DNA of 23,989 nt from CAYLNH01 sp964384625 (lineage in GTDB: Bacteria > Verrucomicrobiota > Lentisphaeria > JABSQK01). The stretch is from NCBI GenBank assembly GCA_964384625.1, contig CAYLNH010000094.1, positions 1 through 23,989 on the forward strand, given 5' to 3'. Below are positions 7,006 through 14,009 of this stretch, in pieces (the stretch's first letter is position 1; every line of letters starts with the position of its first letter). The translations under genes were made by a program, and so were the position numbers. The notes beneath the pieces are model-generated. The model saw only the letters and a list, made by a program, of their open reading frames with translations, searched no databases and was not told the origin of the DNA.

Positions 7006-8712
7006 TCAGATTTCCTCTTCGTCGGGGGACTTGGTCACGCGGATGACCTCGGAGAGCGTGGTCATGCCGGCCGCCGCTTTGCGGACGGCGTCGTCGCGCA
7101 GGGTGCGCATCCCGAGTTCGCGGGCGCGGTCGCGAATCTGGTCGGTCGGGGCGGAGTTGAAAATCAACTGGACGATTGATGCCTCCACCTCGAAAATCTC
7201 GTAGATCCCCATGCGGCCGCGGTAGCCGCCTTTGCAGTCGTTGCAGCCGCTGCCCTCGGCGAGATTGGAATCGCTGAAGTAGTCCTTCGGCAGTTCCAGC
7301 AGTTCCAGTTCATCGGGCGTCGGGTCGACGGCGTGGGCGCAGGTTTTGCAGGTTCGGCGGACCAGCCGTTGCGCCATGACGGCGCGGACACCGGAGGCGA
7401 CGAGGAACGGCTGCACGCCCATATCGATGAGCCGGGTTACTGCCGTTGGAGCGTCGTTGGTATGCAGGGTGCTGAACACCAGGTGGCCGGTCAGGGCGGC
7501 GTTGATGGCGACGCCGCCGGTGCTGAGGTCTCGGATCTCGCCAACCATGATAATATTCGGGGCCTGCCGGAGCATGGCGCGGAGAGCTTTGTCGAAGGTC
7601 AGACCAATCGTCATGTCGCACTGGACCTGGTTGATGCCGGACAGCTCGTACTCGACGGGGTCTTCTGCGGTGATGATCTTGCGGTTGGGCGTATTCAACG
7701 TGTTGAGGAAGGCATAGAGACTGGTGGTCTTGCCGGAACCGGTGGGGCCGGTGACCAGGAAGATCCCGTCCGGCATGCTGATGATCTTCTGAATCAGCTC
7801 CTGGTCGTCCTGGAAGAAGCCCAGTTCCGGGATGCCGAGCTGGATGCTGCTCTTGTCCAGAATACGCATGACAATGGATTCCCCGTGAACGGACGGGACG
7901 GTGGAGACGCGCAGGTCGATGCTTTTGGCCCCCATGTTGAACATGATCCGGCCGTCCTGCGGCACGCGGCGTTCGGCGATGTCCATACGGGACATGATCT
8001 TCAGGCGCTGGATGATGTTGTTCTGCAGGTACTTCGGCGGGTTCTCCACTTCGACCAGCACGCCGTCAATGCGATTGCGGATACGGAATCGTTTCTCCAG
8101 CGGCTCCAGGTGAATGTCGCTGGCCCGGCTTTTGTAGGCTTCGACAATGATCAGAGAGACCAGTTTGATGATCGGCGAATCGTCGTGATCAATCTCCTGG
8201 TTCTCCAGTTCCTCGGCGCCGACTTCCACCTCGATATCGCCCTGCGTCACTTCCTGGATAAAGCGGTCGACCGCCTCTTCAGTGCTGCCGTAGTAATGAT
8301 CGATGGCCTTGGTGATCTGTTCGCGTTTACAGACGACGGCTTCGACGTTGGTGTGCAGAACGTAACTGACCGAGTCCAGCGTTTCGATAAACCGGGTGGG
8401 GTCGGAGATGGCAACGGTGATGCCGGTTTCATGCGCCATCACCGGCACGATGCGGTAGCGTTTGGCGATTTCCGACGGCACCCGCTGGATGATCTCATCA
8501 GGGATCTTGTAGTCGGTCAGATCAAACGTGTCCATGCTGTATTCAGCAGCAAGGATCATCAGGACTTCGTCTTCGGTGCTGTAGCCGAGTTGTTCGAGGA
8601 CGGTGATAATATCCTTCCCCTCTTCCTCGGCCTTCCAGCGGGCTTCCTGGGACTGGGTCTCGTCAAGGACAAATTGATTTACGAGAATGTCCAGGATGTA
8701 ATCATCATCCAC
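7006..8712 (-). CDS. pilB: PilB/GspE-type assembly ATPase, first copy
   Basis: First gene of the pil operon and a full-length paralogue of the next gene. With the GTG start at 8710-8712, which has GAGGAG upstream, the protein has 568 residues. It shows an N-terminal GspE-like domain, ASDIHLEP (about 197-204), Walker A GPTGSGKT (322-329), Asp box TAEDPVEY, Walker B IIMVGEIRD (387-395), HTND (417-420) and the zinc-site cysteines C455, C458, C490 and C493. Just before Walker B the usual RQDPD reads RQAPN, whereas the downstream copy keeps RQDPD. An in-frame ATG at 8764-8766 would add 18 arginine-rich residues but has no ribosome binding site. The two copies may act together or serve different fibres; the sequence does not decide this. 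Confidence 0.92.
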   Translation of the reverse strand: MDDDYILDILVNQFVLDETQSQEARWKAEEEGKDIITVLEQLGYSTEDEVLMILAAEYSMDTFDLTDYKIPDEIIQRVPSEIAKRYRIVPVMAHETGITVAISDPTRFIETLDSVSYVLHTNVEAVVCKREQITKAIDHYYGSTEEAVDRFIQEVTQGDIEVEVGAEELENQEIDHDDSPIIKLVSLIIVEAYKSRASDIHLEPLEKRFRIRNRIDGVLVEVENPPKYLQNNIIQRLKIMSRMDIAERRVPQDGRIMFNMGAKSIDLRVSTVPSVHGESIVMRILDKSSIQLGIPELGFFQDDQELIQKIISMPDGIFLVTGPTGSGKTTSLYAFLNTLNTPNRKIITAEDPVEYELSGINQVQCDMTIGLTFDKALRAMLRQAPNIIMVGEIRDLSTGGVAINAALTGHLVFSTLHTNDAPTAVTRLIDMGVQPFLVASGVRAVMAQRLVRRTCKTCAHAVDPTPDELELLELPKDYFSDSNLAEGSGCNDCKGGYRGRMGIYEIFEVEASIVQLIFNSAPTDQIRDRARELGMRTLRDDAVRKAAAGMTTLSEVIRVTKSPDEEEI

Positions 8713-8821
8713 AATAGCGCTCCTCGTTTCGGCGCGGGCCAGGCGCACTTGGCGGTGTCGACGCATTTCGGTTCAGTTCAGGTCCCCGTACCCCAGAATA
8801 AGCCGTCTCACACCAAGTACT

Positions 8822-8851
8822 ACTATATACCGGTACCTGGCCGAAAGTCAA
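8822..8851 (-). promoter_or_regulatory. sigma70-type promoter of the pil operon
   Basis: On the minus strand TTGACT (8846-8851) and TATAGT (8822-8827) are 18 bases apart. Each matches five of six consensus bases. The predicted start near 8815 gives a leader of about 100 bases before the pilB1 GTG codon. It lies just beyond the stop of the upstream gmhA gene, marking a separate transcription unit. Confidence 0.75.
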
Positions 8852-8870
8852 CAACGCGGGGCCTGCCAAT

Positions 8871-9512
8871 TTAGCCAAAGAGCTGCTCCTCAACCGTGGC
8901 GCAGAGCCAGTGATAGACTTGGAGATGGAGTTCCTGGATGCGGGCGGTCTCCACCGCGGGGACGCGAATGCAGTGGTCAGATAAATCTTTCAGTCGGCCG
9001 CCGTCCTCGCCGGTCAGCCCGAGGCAGGTCAAGCCGCGCAGCCGGCTCACCCGCGCGGCGTGCAGGATGTTGGTTGAATTGCCGGATGTCGTCAGTCCCA
9101 GGAAGACGTCGCCGGGGCGGCTGAGGGCGTAGAGCTGCTGCGCCCAGGCGATGTCCCAGCCGACATCGTTGGCCATGGCGCTGAGAAACGCGGGGTGGGC
9201 CGACAAGGCGATGGCGCGAATGCCGACTTCGAGGCCGTCGGCGAGGCGGGCGCCGGCCTCGCCGTGCTCCTGCCGCAGGGCGTCCTGCTCGGCCGCCGGC
9301 AGCGGTCGCGGCAGCTCAAAGCTCTTCAGGAATTCCCCGACAATATGTTCGGCGTCGGCACAACTGCCGCCGTTGCCGCCGAAAAACAGAGTTCCGCCGG
9401 CCCGGGCACAATCGGTCATGGCCGCGGCTGCCGCCGTCAGATCAGCGCGGCAGACGGATAAATGCGGCGTTCGCGCAAGAAGATTATCGAGGCATTCCGC
9501 CAGCGATTTCAT
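8871..9512 (-). CDS. gmhA: SIS-domain sugar-phosphate isomerase, probable phosphoheptose isomerase GmhA
   Basis: GmhA converts sedoheptulose 7-phosphate to heptose 7-phosphate for lipopolysaccharide or S-layer heptose. The 213-residue protein has the SIS fold signature FFGGNGGSCADAEHIVGEF (43-61) with the family's catalytic Glu (E60). TTSGNS (141-146) binds the phosphate, and IQELHLQVYHW carries the catalytic His (H196) at the position known from E. coli GmhA. It is about 20 residues longer than E. coli GmhA; an extra segment follows the first motif (near 65-95). The start is ATG at 9510-9512 with only a weak GGGGA upstream; a longer frame begins 65 codons earlier but spans the promoter and is rejected. 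DiaA-like SIS proteins are the main alternative. No other heptose-pathway gene is in the window. Confidence 0.82.
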   Translation of the reverse strand: MKSLAECLDNLLARTPHLSVCRADLTAAAAAMTDCARAGGTLFFGGNGGSCADAEHIVGEFLKSFELPRPLPAAEQDALRQEHGEAGARLADGLEVGIRAIALSAHPAFLSAMANDVGWDIAWAQQLYALSRPGDVFLGLTTSGNSTNILHAARVSRLRGLTCLGLTGEDGGRLKDLSDHCIRVPAVETARIQELHLQVYHWLCATVEEQLFG

Positions 9513-9545
9513 GACTATCGTTTCCCCAGAACTGCGACAGCTTAC

Positions 9546-9574
9546 GATATACCGCCGGTCGGTGGGTAAGTCAA
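9546..9574 (-). promoter_or_regulatory. sigma70-type promoter of gmhA
   Basis: On the minus strand TTGACT (9569-9574) is followed after exactly 17 bases by TATATC (9546-9551). The predicted start near 9539 leaves a leader of about 27 bases to the ATG. It resembles the pil promoter in both boxes. Confidence 0.7.
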
Positions 9575-9641
9575 ACCTTGCTGCCGCCGATTCGGAGGCG
9601 GAATGCGGCTGCGGGCCGGCGGTGAAACGGTTTTTCCTGCT

Positions 9642-9705
9642 GGTCCGGGCAGTGCGGCCGGACCGGCTTCCGACCCGCGGCCGGCGATTCCGTCCGCCGC
9701 GGGTC
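9642..9705 (-). terminator. paired GC-rich hairpins after the YbgA-like gene
   Basis: A 9-bp stem GACCCGCGG/CCGCGGGTC (9672-9680 with 9697-9705) begins one base after the stop codon of the minus-strand gene. A 7-bp stem GGTCCGG/CCGGACC (9642-9648 with 9658-9664) follows. Neither is followed by a clear T-run on the minus strand, so termination is likely but not certain. Confidence 0.4.
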
Positions 9706-9706
9706 A

Positions 9707-10654
9707 CTACACGTGATTGCGCAGTTTGAGTTCGGTCGGGTGCGGGTTGAGGTAATGCTGACCGGCCAGGTACGGCTGGTCGTATTTGCGGACATAGTGC
9801 TGCAGCAGGACCAGCGGCACAACCAGCGGCACCAGTTCCCGGTGGTACTCGTCGATGCGTTCCAGCAGTTCAGCCTTCTCGTCGGCGCTGAGCATCTTCT
9901 TGAAGTAACCCATCGCGTGCTGCAGCACGTTGACGTTCTTGCGGACGGTGGCCCGGCGCTGCAGGGCGGGCATCAGGCGGGCCAGGTAGTCCTGCCGCAG
10001 GCGGTCCGGTTTCCGGTGCCGGCCCTGCCCGACCAGCTGGCCCAGGGCCTTCAGGTCTTGCGGGCTGTGCGCCATGATGAGCAGCTTGTGACGTGTATGG
10101 AAATCGACGAGACCGGCGTATCCGCTGTCGTTGCGGCAGCAGGCTTTCCAGCGGTGCATGACGAAGATGCGTTCGATGAAGTTCTCGCGCAGGCCGGCGT
10201 CGTTCAGGCGGCCGTCATCCTCGACGGGCAGCAGGGGGAAGTGCTCCATAAAGGCCTTGGCGAACAGGCCGGCGCCTTTCTTCGACGGCATGCCTTTGGC
10301 GGTATAGACATTGATGCCGCGCATCCCGGAGCTGGGCGACTTGTGCTTGAAGACGAAGCCGCACAGGTCCTCCTGCTCGAGCTCCGCGACGCGGCGGCGC
10401 ACCCAGGTGAGCATCTGTTCCGTGAGATCGCGTTGGGTCCGGGTGGTTACCAGTCGCGGCGCCTCGGGATCGCCCTCCAGATGCATGGACTCGCGCGGGA
10501 TCGGCAGGCCGCATTCGACTTCCGGGCAGACCGGCACCCATTCGACGAACTGCCCGAGTTGGTCGCGGAGGTAGCGGTTGAGCTTGTGACCGCCGTCGTA
10601 ACGTACGCTTTCACCGAGCAGGCAGGTGCTGATTCCGAGCCGGATGCTGTCCAT
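9707..10654 (-). CDS. DUF523-DUF1722 two-domain protein (YbgA-like)
   Basis: Function is not established. The 315-residue protein joins an N-terminal DUF523 domain (about 5-145) to a C-terminal DUF1722/YbgA domain (about 185-300). The DUF523 part has CLLGESVRYDG (11-21), CPEVECGLPIPR (43-54) and KSPSSGM (105-111), where many members carry a third conserved Cys at the second Ser of SPSSG. The DUF1722 part contains FHTRHKLLIMAHSP (185-198) and GYFKK (249-253). This fusion is a known family architecture, often found beside photolyase or redox genes, which are absent here. The ATG has AGGA upstream and lies eight bases after the GH130 stop, so it is probably the third gene of the lysS operon. An earlier in-frame start at 10729 would overlap GH130 and is rejected. 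Confidence 0.85.
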   Translation of the reverse strand: MDSIRLGISTCLLGESVRYDGGHKLNRYLRDQLGQFVEWVPVCPEVECGLPIPRESMHLEGDPEAPRLVTTRTQRDLTEQMLTWVRRRVAELEQEDLCGFVFKHKSPSSGMRGINVYTAKGMPSKKGAGLFAKAFMEHFPLLPVEDDGRLNDAGLRENFIERIFVMHRWKACCRNDSGYAGLVDFHTRHKLLIMAHSPQDLKALGQLVGQGRHRKPDRLRQDYLARLMPALQRRATVRKNVNVLQHAMGYFKKMLSADEKAELLERIDEYHRELVPLVVPLVLLQHYVRKYDQPYLAGQHYLNPHPTELKLRNHV

Positions 10655-10662
10655 GAGGCGTC

Positions 10663-11742
10663 CTACTGCAGTGAGTTGAGGATCTGTTGCTCTGAGAACG
10701 TGGCGACGGCGACGCAGGTGTCGGCGCAACCATAGTAGACGTGCAGTCTGTCCGGGTCGTCCAGGTCGCGGACGATGCCGGTCGGGAAGACGACGTTCTT
10801 GACGTAGCCCTCGACTTCGTAGTCGACTTCCGGTCGGAAAAACGGTTCGGCCGACGCGGCAATGAGTTTCTGCGGCTGGTCCAGATCGTTGAGCATGGCG
10901 CCGGCGGTATAGGTGCCGGTCACGTCGGTCTCGGCTTTGTACTGCACGCCGTGGAAGATGCTGAGCCAGCCGCTGTCGGTGCGGATCGGCGGCGTGCCGG
11001 CGCCGATGCGGCCGCCGTACCAGTCGCGGTCGCAGCCGAGGATATACTGATGCCGGCCCCAGTCGTGCAGGTCCGGTGAGGATGCCAGCATGATCGACAG
11101 TTTGCGGATATTGATGTGGCCGACCGGCCGGTGGAAACAGTAGTAGCGGCCGTCGATACGTTCCGGAAAGATCACGACATCCTTGTTCTCGCAGGCGAAA
11201 ATGACCCCGTGACGCTTGAAGTCGATGAAGTCCTGCGTGGACATCAGGCAGGTGGCCACGCCCATCTTGTCCGAGACGCCGACGTAGGTGATGTAGTAGG
11301 TGTCGCCGATCTGCGTGATGCGCGGGTCCTCGACGCCGTAGATCTCGTAGTCGGTCATGCCGAACAGCGAATCCAGCCTGCGAATCTCTTTGACCGTGAC
11401 GCCGTCGCGGGCCAGGACCACCAAATCCAGGTGTGAGATGAACGCCAGGCGGCGGTGGCCCGACACCAGGAGGGGCTTGCGGTGGTCGCCGTCGTCTCGC
11501 GGCGAGATCTCTTCGACGTCGATCTCGTAGTGGATGCCCGTTGCCGTGTGCGTGCTGCGCGGCGTCTTCAGGTATCCGGGGCGGTCCTGTTCCACCGCCT
11601 GGGCGACGCGGACAAGGAGAATGACGTCGTCATGGAAGCGGGCGGCGCCGGGGTTGAAGACGCCCAGTACCTGAAAGCGGGGATCGCTCGCTTCGAAGTC
11701 CTCGAGGCTTACGAGTTTCCTGGACTGCAGTCGTTCAACCAT
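10663..11742 (-). CDS. GH130-family beta-mannoside/oligosaccharide phosphorylase
   Basis: GH130 enzymes reversibly phosphorolyse beta-mannosides, releasing mannose 1-phosphate. The 359-residue product shows the family pattern: EIYGVEDPRIT (133-143) with the conserved catalytic Asp (D139), WYGGRIGAGTPP near 240 followed by GWLSIFHGV, then a DLDQPQKLIAAS strand. NVVFPTGIV and VYYGCADT near the C-terminus complete the five-bladed propeller signature. No signal peptide is seen, consistent with a cytoplasmic phosphorylase. The ATG at 11740-11742 overlaps the end of lysS by eight bases (ATGGTTGA) and has AAGGTG upstream. A GTG at 11752-11754 would add four residues and is also possible. Substrate (mannosyl-glucose, mannobiose or N-glycan core) cannot be read from sequence. 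Confidence 0.88.
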   Translation of the reverse strand: MVERLQSRKLVSLEDFEASDPRFQVLGVFNPGAARFHDDVILLVRVAQAVEQDRPGYLKTPRSTHTATGIHYEIDVEEISPRDDGDHRKPLLVSGHRRLAFISHLDLVVLARDGVTVKEIRRLDSLFGMTDYEIYGVEDPRITQIGDTYYITYVGVSDKMGVATCLMSTQDFIDFKRHGVIFACENKDVVIFPERIDGRYYCFHRPVGHINIRKLSIMLASSPDLHDWGRHQYILGCDRDWYGGRIGAGTPPIRTDSGWLSIFHGVQYKAETDVTGTYTAGAMLNDLDQPQKLIAASAEPFFRPEVDYEVEGYVKNVVFPTGIVRDLDDPDRLHVYYGCADTCVAVATFSEQQILNSLQ

Positions 11743-13282
11743 TGTCTTGCTCACCTTCTTCCTGGGTTGTTTCCTCTTTGCGTTCCGGCCGCATCTGCGG
11801 GAAGAACAGGACCTCCTGAATCGAGTGGGAATCGGTCAACAGCATGACCAGCCGGTCGATGCCGATGCCGAGGCCGGCGGTGGGCGGCATGCCGTACTCC
11901 AGGGCCCGCAGGAAATCCTCGTCCAGCACCATCGCTTCGTCGTCGCCGCCGGCGCGCAGTTCCAGCTGCGACTCAAACCGCCGGCGCTGGTCGACGGGGT
12001 CGTTCAACTCACTGAATGCGTTGCTCAGTTCCATGCCCATGCAGATGACTTCGAAGCGCTCCACCAGGCCGTCCTTGTCGCGGTGTTTCTTGGCCAGGGG
12101 CGACATCTCCACCGGGTAGTCCGTGATGAAGGTGGGGTCGGTCAATCGGGGTTCTGCGGTCGCGCCGAAGATCTCGTCGATCAGTTTGCCTTTGCCCATG
12201 CCGGCGTCGGTTTCGAGGCCGAGTTTATCGGCGGCGGCGCGGAGTTCGTCGCGGTCCAGGGCCGTGATATCGATGCCGGCGTATTCCTGGATGGCGTCGG
12301 TCATGGTGAGGCGGCGCCAGGGGGTCTTGAAGTCCACGGACTGCCCGCCGTAGGTGATTGTCGTGGCGCCGTGCAGATCGATCACCGCCCGTTCGATCAT
12401 GGTTTCCGTGAACGCCATCATCCAGTTATAGTCCTTGTAAGCGACGTAGAGTTCCATGCAGGTGAATTCGGGATTGTGGCTGCGGTCCATGCCTTCGTTG
12501 CGGAAGTTGCGGGAGAACTCGAAGACGCCGTCGTAGCCGCCGACAATCAGGCGCTTGAGGTACAACTCGTTGCTGATCCGCAGGTACAGCGTCATGTCCA
12601 GCGAATTATGCACTGTGGTGAAGGGCTTGGCCGCGGCCCCGCCGTAGATCGGCTGCAGCACCGGGGTTTCAACCTCCAGATAGCCGGCGTCGATCATCGA
12701 CTGCCGGACGCTCTGGATGATCCGGGAGCGCGCGACAAAGGTGTCCCGCACTTCCGGGTTGACCACGAGGTCGACATAGCGCCTGCGGTAGCGCTGCTCC
12801 GGGTCCTTGAAGCCGTCGAAAACCTGGCCGTCTTTCTCCCGCACCACCGGCAGCGGCCGCAGGGACTTGCTCAGGAGCTTCAATTCCTCGACGTGAATCG
12901 AGAGCTCGCCGGTCCGGGTGATGAAGGCGAACCCCCGGACGCCGATGAAATCGCCGATGTCCAGCAGCTTCTTGAAGACCTTGTTATAGAGGGTCTTGTC
13001 GTCGTCCGGGCAGATGTCGTCCCGCCGGATGTACAACTGGATTCGGCCGGCGGCGTCTTGCAGCTCGACGAACGAGGCCTTGCCCATGACCCGTTTGAGC
13101 ATCAGGCGGCCGGCGATCCGGATGTCCCGCCACTGGTCGGCGTCGTCTTCCTTGAAGTTCCCGTGAATTTCCGCCGTTGTGTGGGTGACGTCGAAGTGCG
13201 CCGCCGGATAGGCGTCGACGCCGAGCTCGGTCAACTGCGCCAGTGCCTCGCGGCGTACTATTTCCTGTTCGGTCAATGACAT
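11735..13282 (-). CDS. lysS: lysyl-tRNA synthetase, class II
   Basis: Charges tRNA-Lys with lysine in the cytoplasm. The 515-residue protein has an OB-fold anticodon-binding domain (about 54-140) and the class II catalytic core. Motif 1 surrounds GYLEVETPVLQP (200-211), motif 2 is FRNEGMDRSHNPEFT (260-274), and motif 3 is GLGIGIDRL (470-478). The C-terminal 15 residues are a polar, glutamate-rich tail. The ATG at 13280-13282 has AAGGAG nine bases upstream. It heads a minus-strand operon with the GH130 and YbgA-like genes. No T-box-like structure is apparent in the roughly 64-base leader. Confidence 0.97.
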   Translation of the reverse strand: MSLTEQEIVRREALAQLTELGVDAYPAAHFDVTHTTAEIHGNFKEDDADQWRDIRIAGRLMLKRVMGKASFVELQDAAGRIQLYIRRDDICPDDDKTLYNKVFKKLLDIGDFIGVRGFAFITRTGELSIHVEELKLLSKSLRPLPVVREKDGQVFDGFKDPEQRYRRRYVDLVVNPEVRDTFVARSRIIQSVRQSMIDAGYLEVETPVLQPIYGGAAAKPFTTVHNSLDMTLYLRISNELYLKRLIVGGYDGVFEFSRNFRNEGMDRSHNPEFTCMELYVAYKDYNWMMAFTETMIERAVIDLHGATTITYGGQSVDFKTPWRRLTMTDAIQEYAGIDITALDRDELRAAADKLGLETDAGMGKGKLIDEIFGATAEPRLTDPTFITDYPVEMSPLAKKHRDKDGLVERFEVICMGMELSNAFSELNDPVDQRRRFESQLELRAGGDDEAMVLDEDFLRALEYGMPPTAGLGIGIDRLVMLLTDSHSIQEVLFFPQMRPERKEETTQEEGEQDNG

Positions 13283-13352
13283 ATGAAACAACTCCTTATT
13301 GTCGGCTGCCGGCCGACCGGATCCATTGCCGTGGTTGGGCCGGGGGGCTGTG

Positions 13353-13381
13353 ATCATAGTGCGCCGCTCTGACGCTGTCAA
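13353..13381 (-). promoter_or_regulatory. near-consensus sigma70 promoter of the lysS operon
   Basis: On the minus strand TTGACA (13376-13381) is followed after 17 bases by TATGAT (13353-13358): a perfect -35 box and five of six bases in the -10 box. The predicted start near 13346 gives a leader of about 64 bases. Confidence 0.85.
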
Positions 13382-13399
13382 ATCCAACGGCCCAATCGA

Positions 13400-13427
13400 T
13401 TTACAGCGTGCGGTTTGACCGTATAGT
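13400..13427 (+). promoter_or_regulatory. sigma70-type promoter of the sixA-ppk operon
   Basis: TTTACA (13400-13405) and TATAGT (13422-13427) are 16 bases apart; each matches five of six consensus bases. It is divergent from the lysS promoter, with about 20 bases between the two -35 boxes, so regulators bound here could affect both units. Confidence 0.65.
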
Positions 13428-13481
13428 AAAGGCGCTCCACTCCCGGTCGGAGCGCAACCAGGTTTGTCTGGAGGGACCCGT

Positions 13482-13985
13482 TTGAAGCTGTATATCGTTC
13501 GCCATGCCGAAGCTGAGCCGTCCCGCGGCGCCGGCGAAGCCGCCGATGCCGCGCGCGAGTTGACCGAGCGCGGGCACCGGCGCGCGGCGCGGGCCGGGGC
13601 GGTGCTGGCCCGCCTGGGCGTCGAGCCGAACGCCATCTGGACCAGCCCGCTGATCCGCGCCCGGCAGACGGCCGACCGGCTTGCCGCCGCTCTGCCCGAA
13701 GCGCCGGTACAGCAAATCCAGGCGCTGGGGGGGCGAAGTGACTTCAACGAGCTGCGCCGCCAACTATATAAAGAGAAGTGCGACGCGGTCATACTCGTCG
13801 GCCACCAGCCGTTCCTGGGCGAATGCGTGCAGTACTGGCTGGCCGGCCGGGCGCACCCCGGCATGCATGTTTCGAAATCATCCATCATCTGTCTGGATGT
13901 GGTCGACGGGTTCGGCCGGGCCGAAATGGAACTGAAGTACCTGCTCAGCAACCGGCTGATCAAATTGCTGGCGACACAGGACTGA
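13482..13985 (+). CDS. sixA: SixA-type phosphohistidine phosphatase
   Basis: SixA removes phosphate from phosphohistidine residues of proteins. The 167-residue protein belongs to the histidine phosphatase superfamily and is close to the E. coli SixA length (161). The catalytic RHA motif is at the start (LYIVRHAEAE, R7 and H8), with the supporting R59 (SPLIRARQTA) and H108 (LVGHQPF). The start is TTG at 13482-13484, preceded by GGAGG with seven bases of spacing; another TTG six codons upstream has no such signal. It is the first gene of the polyphosphate cassette, 24 bases before the ROK kinase. SixA genes are often found near ppk/ppx genes, and PPK1 itself works through phosphohistidine; a direct link is inference. 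Confidence 0.88.
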   Translation: MKLYIVRHAEAEPSRGAGEAADAARELTERGHRRAARAGAVLARLGVEPNAIWTSPLIRARQTADRLAAALPEAPVQQIQALGGRSDFNELRRQLYKEKCDAVILVGHQPFLGECVQYWLAGRAHPGMHVSKSSIICLDVVDGFGRAEMELKYLLSNRLIKLLATQD

Positions 13986-14009
13986 ACAACGAAAGGAAAC
14001 CGACCTCGA

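Noticed and set aside
5079..7046. 655-residue plus-strand frame opposite pilB2 and the start of pilT
   Set aside because: Long but antisense to an intact PilB; repetitive Asp/Val/Phe composition and no recognisable motif.
8713..8766. 18-residue N-terminal extension of pilB1 from an ATG at 8766
   Set aside because: Arginine-rich, no ribosome binding site, while the internal GTG has GAGGAG at good spacing.
7333..8874. 513-residue plus-strand frame opposite pilB1
   Set aside because: Same reason: a mirror of a clearly coding strand, spanning also the pil promoter.
11747..13279. 510-residue plus-strand frame opposite lysS
   Set aside because: Antisense to a full-length class II lysyl-tRNA synthetase with all three motifs.
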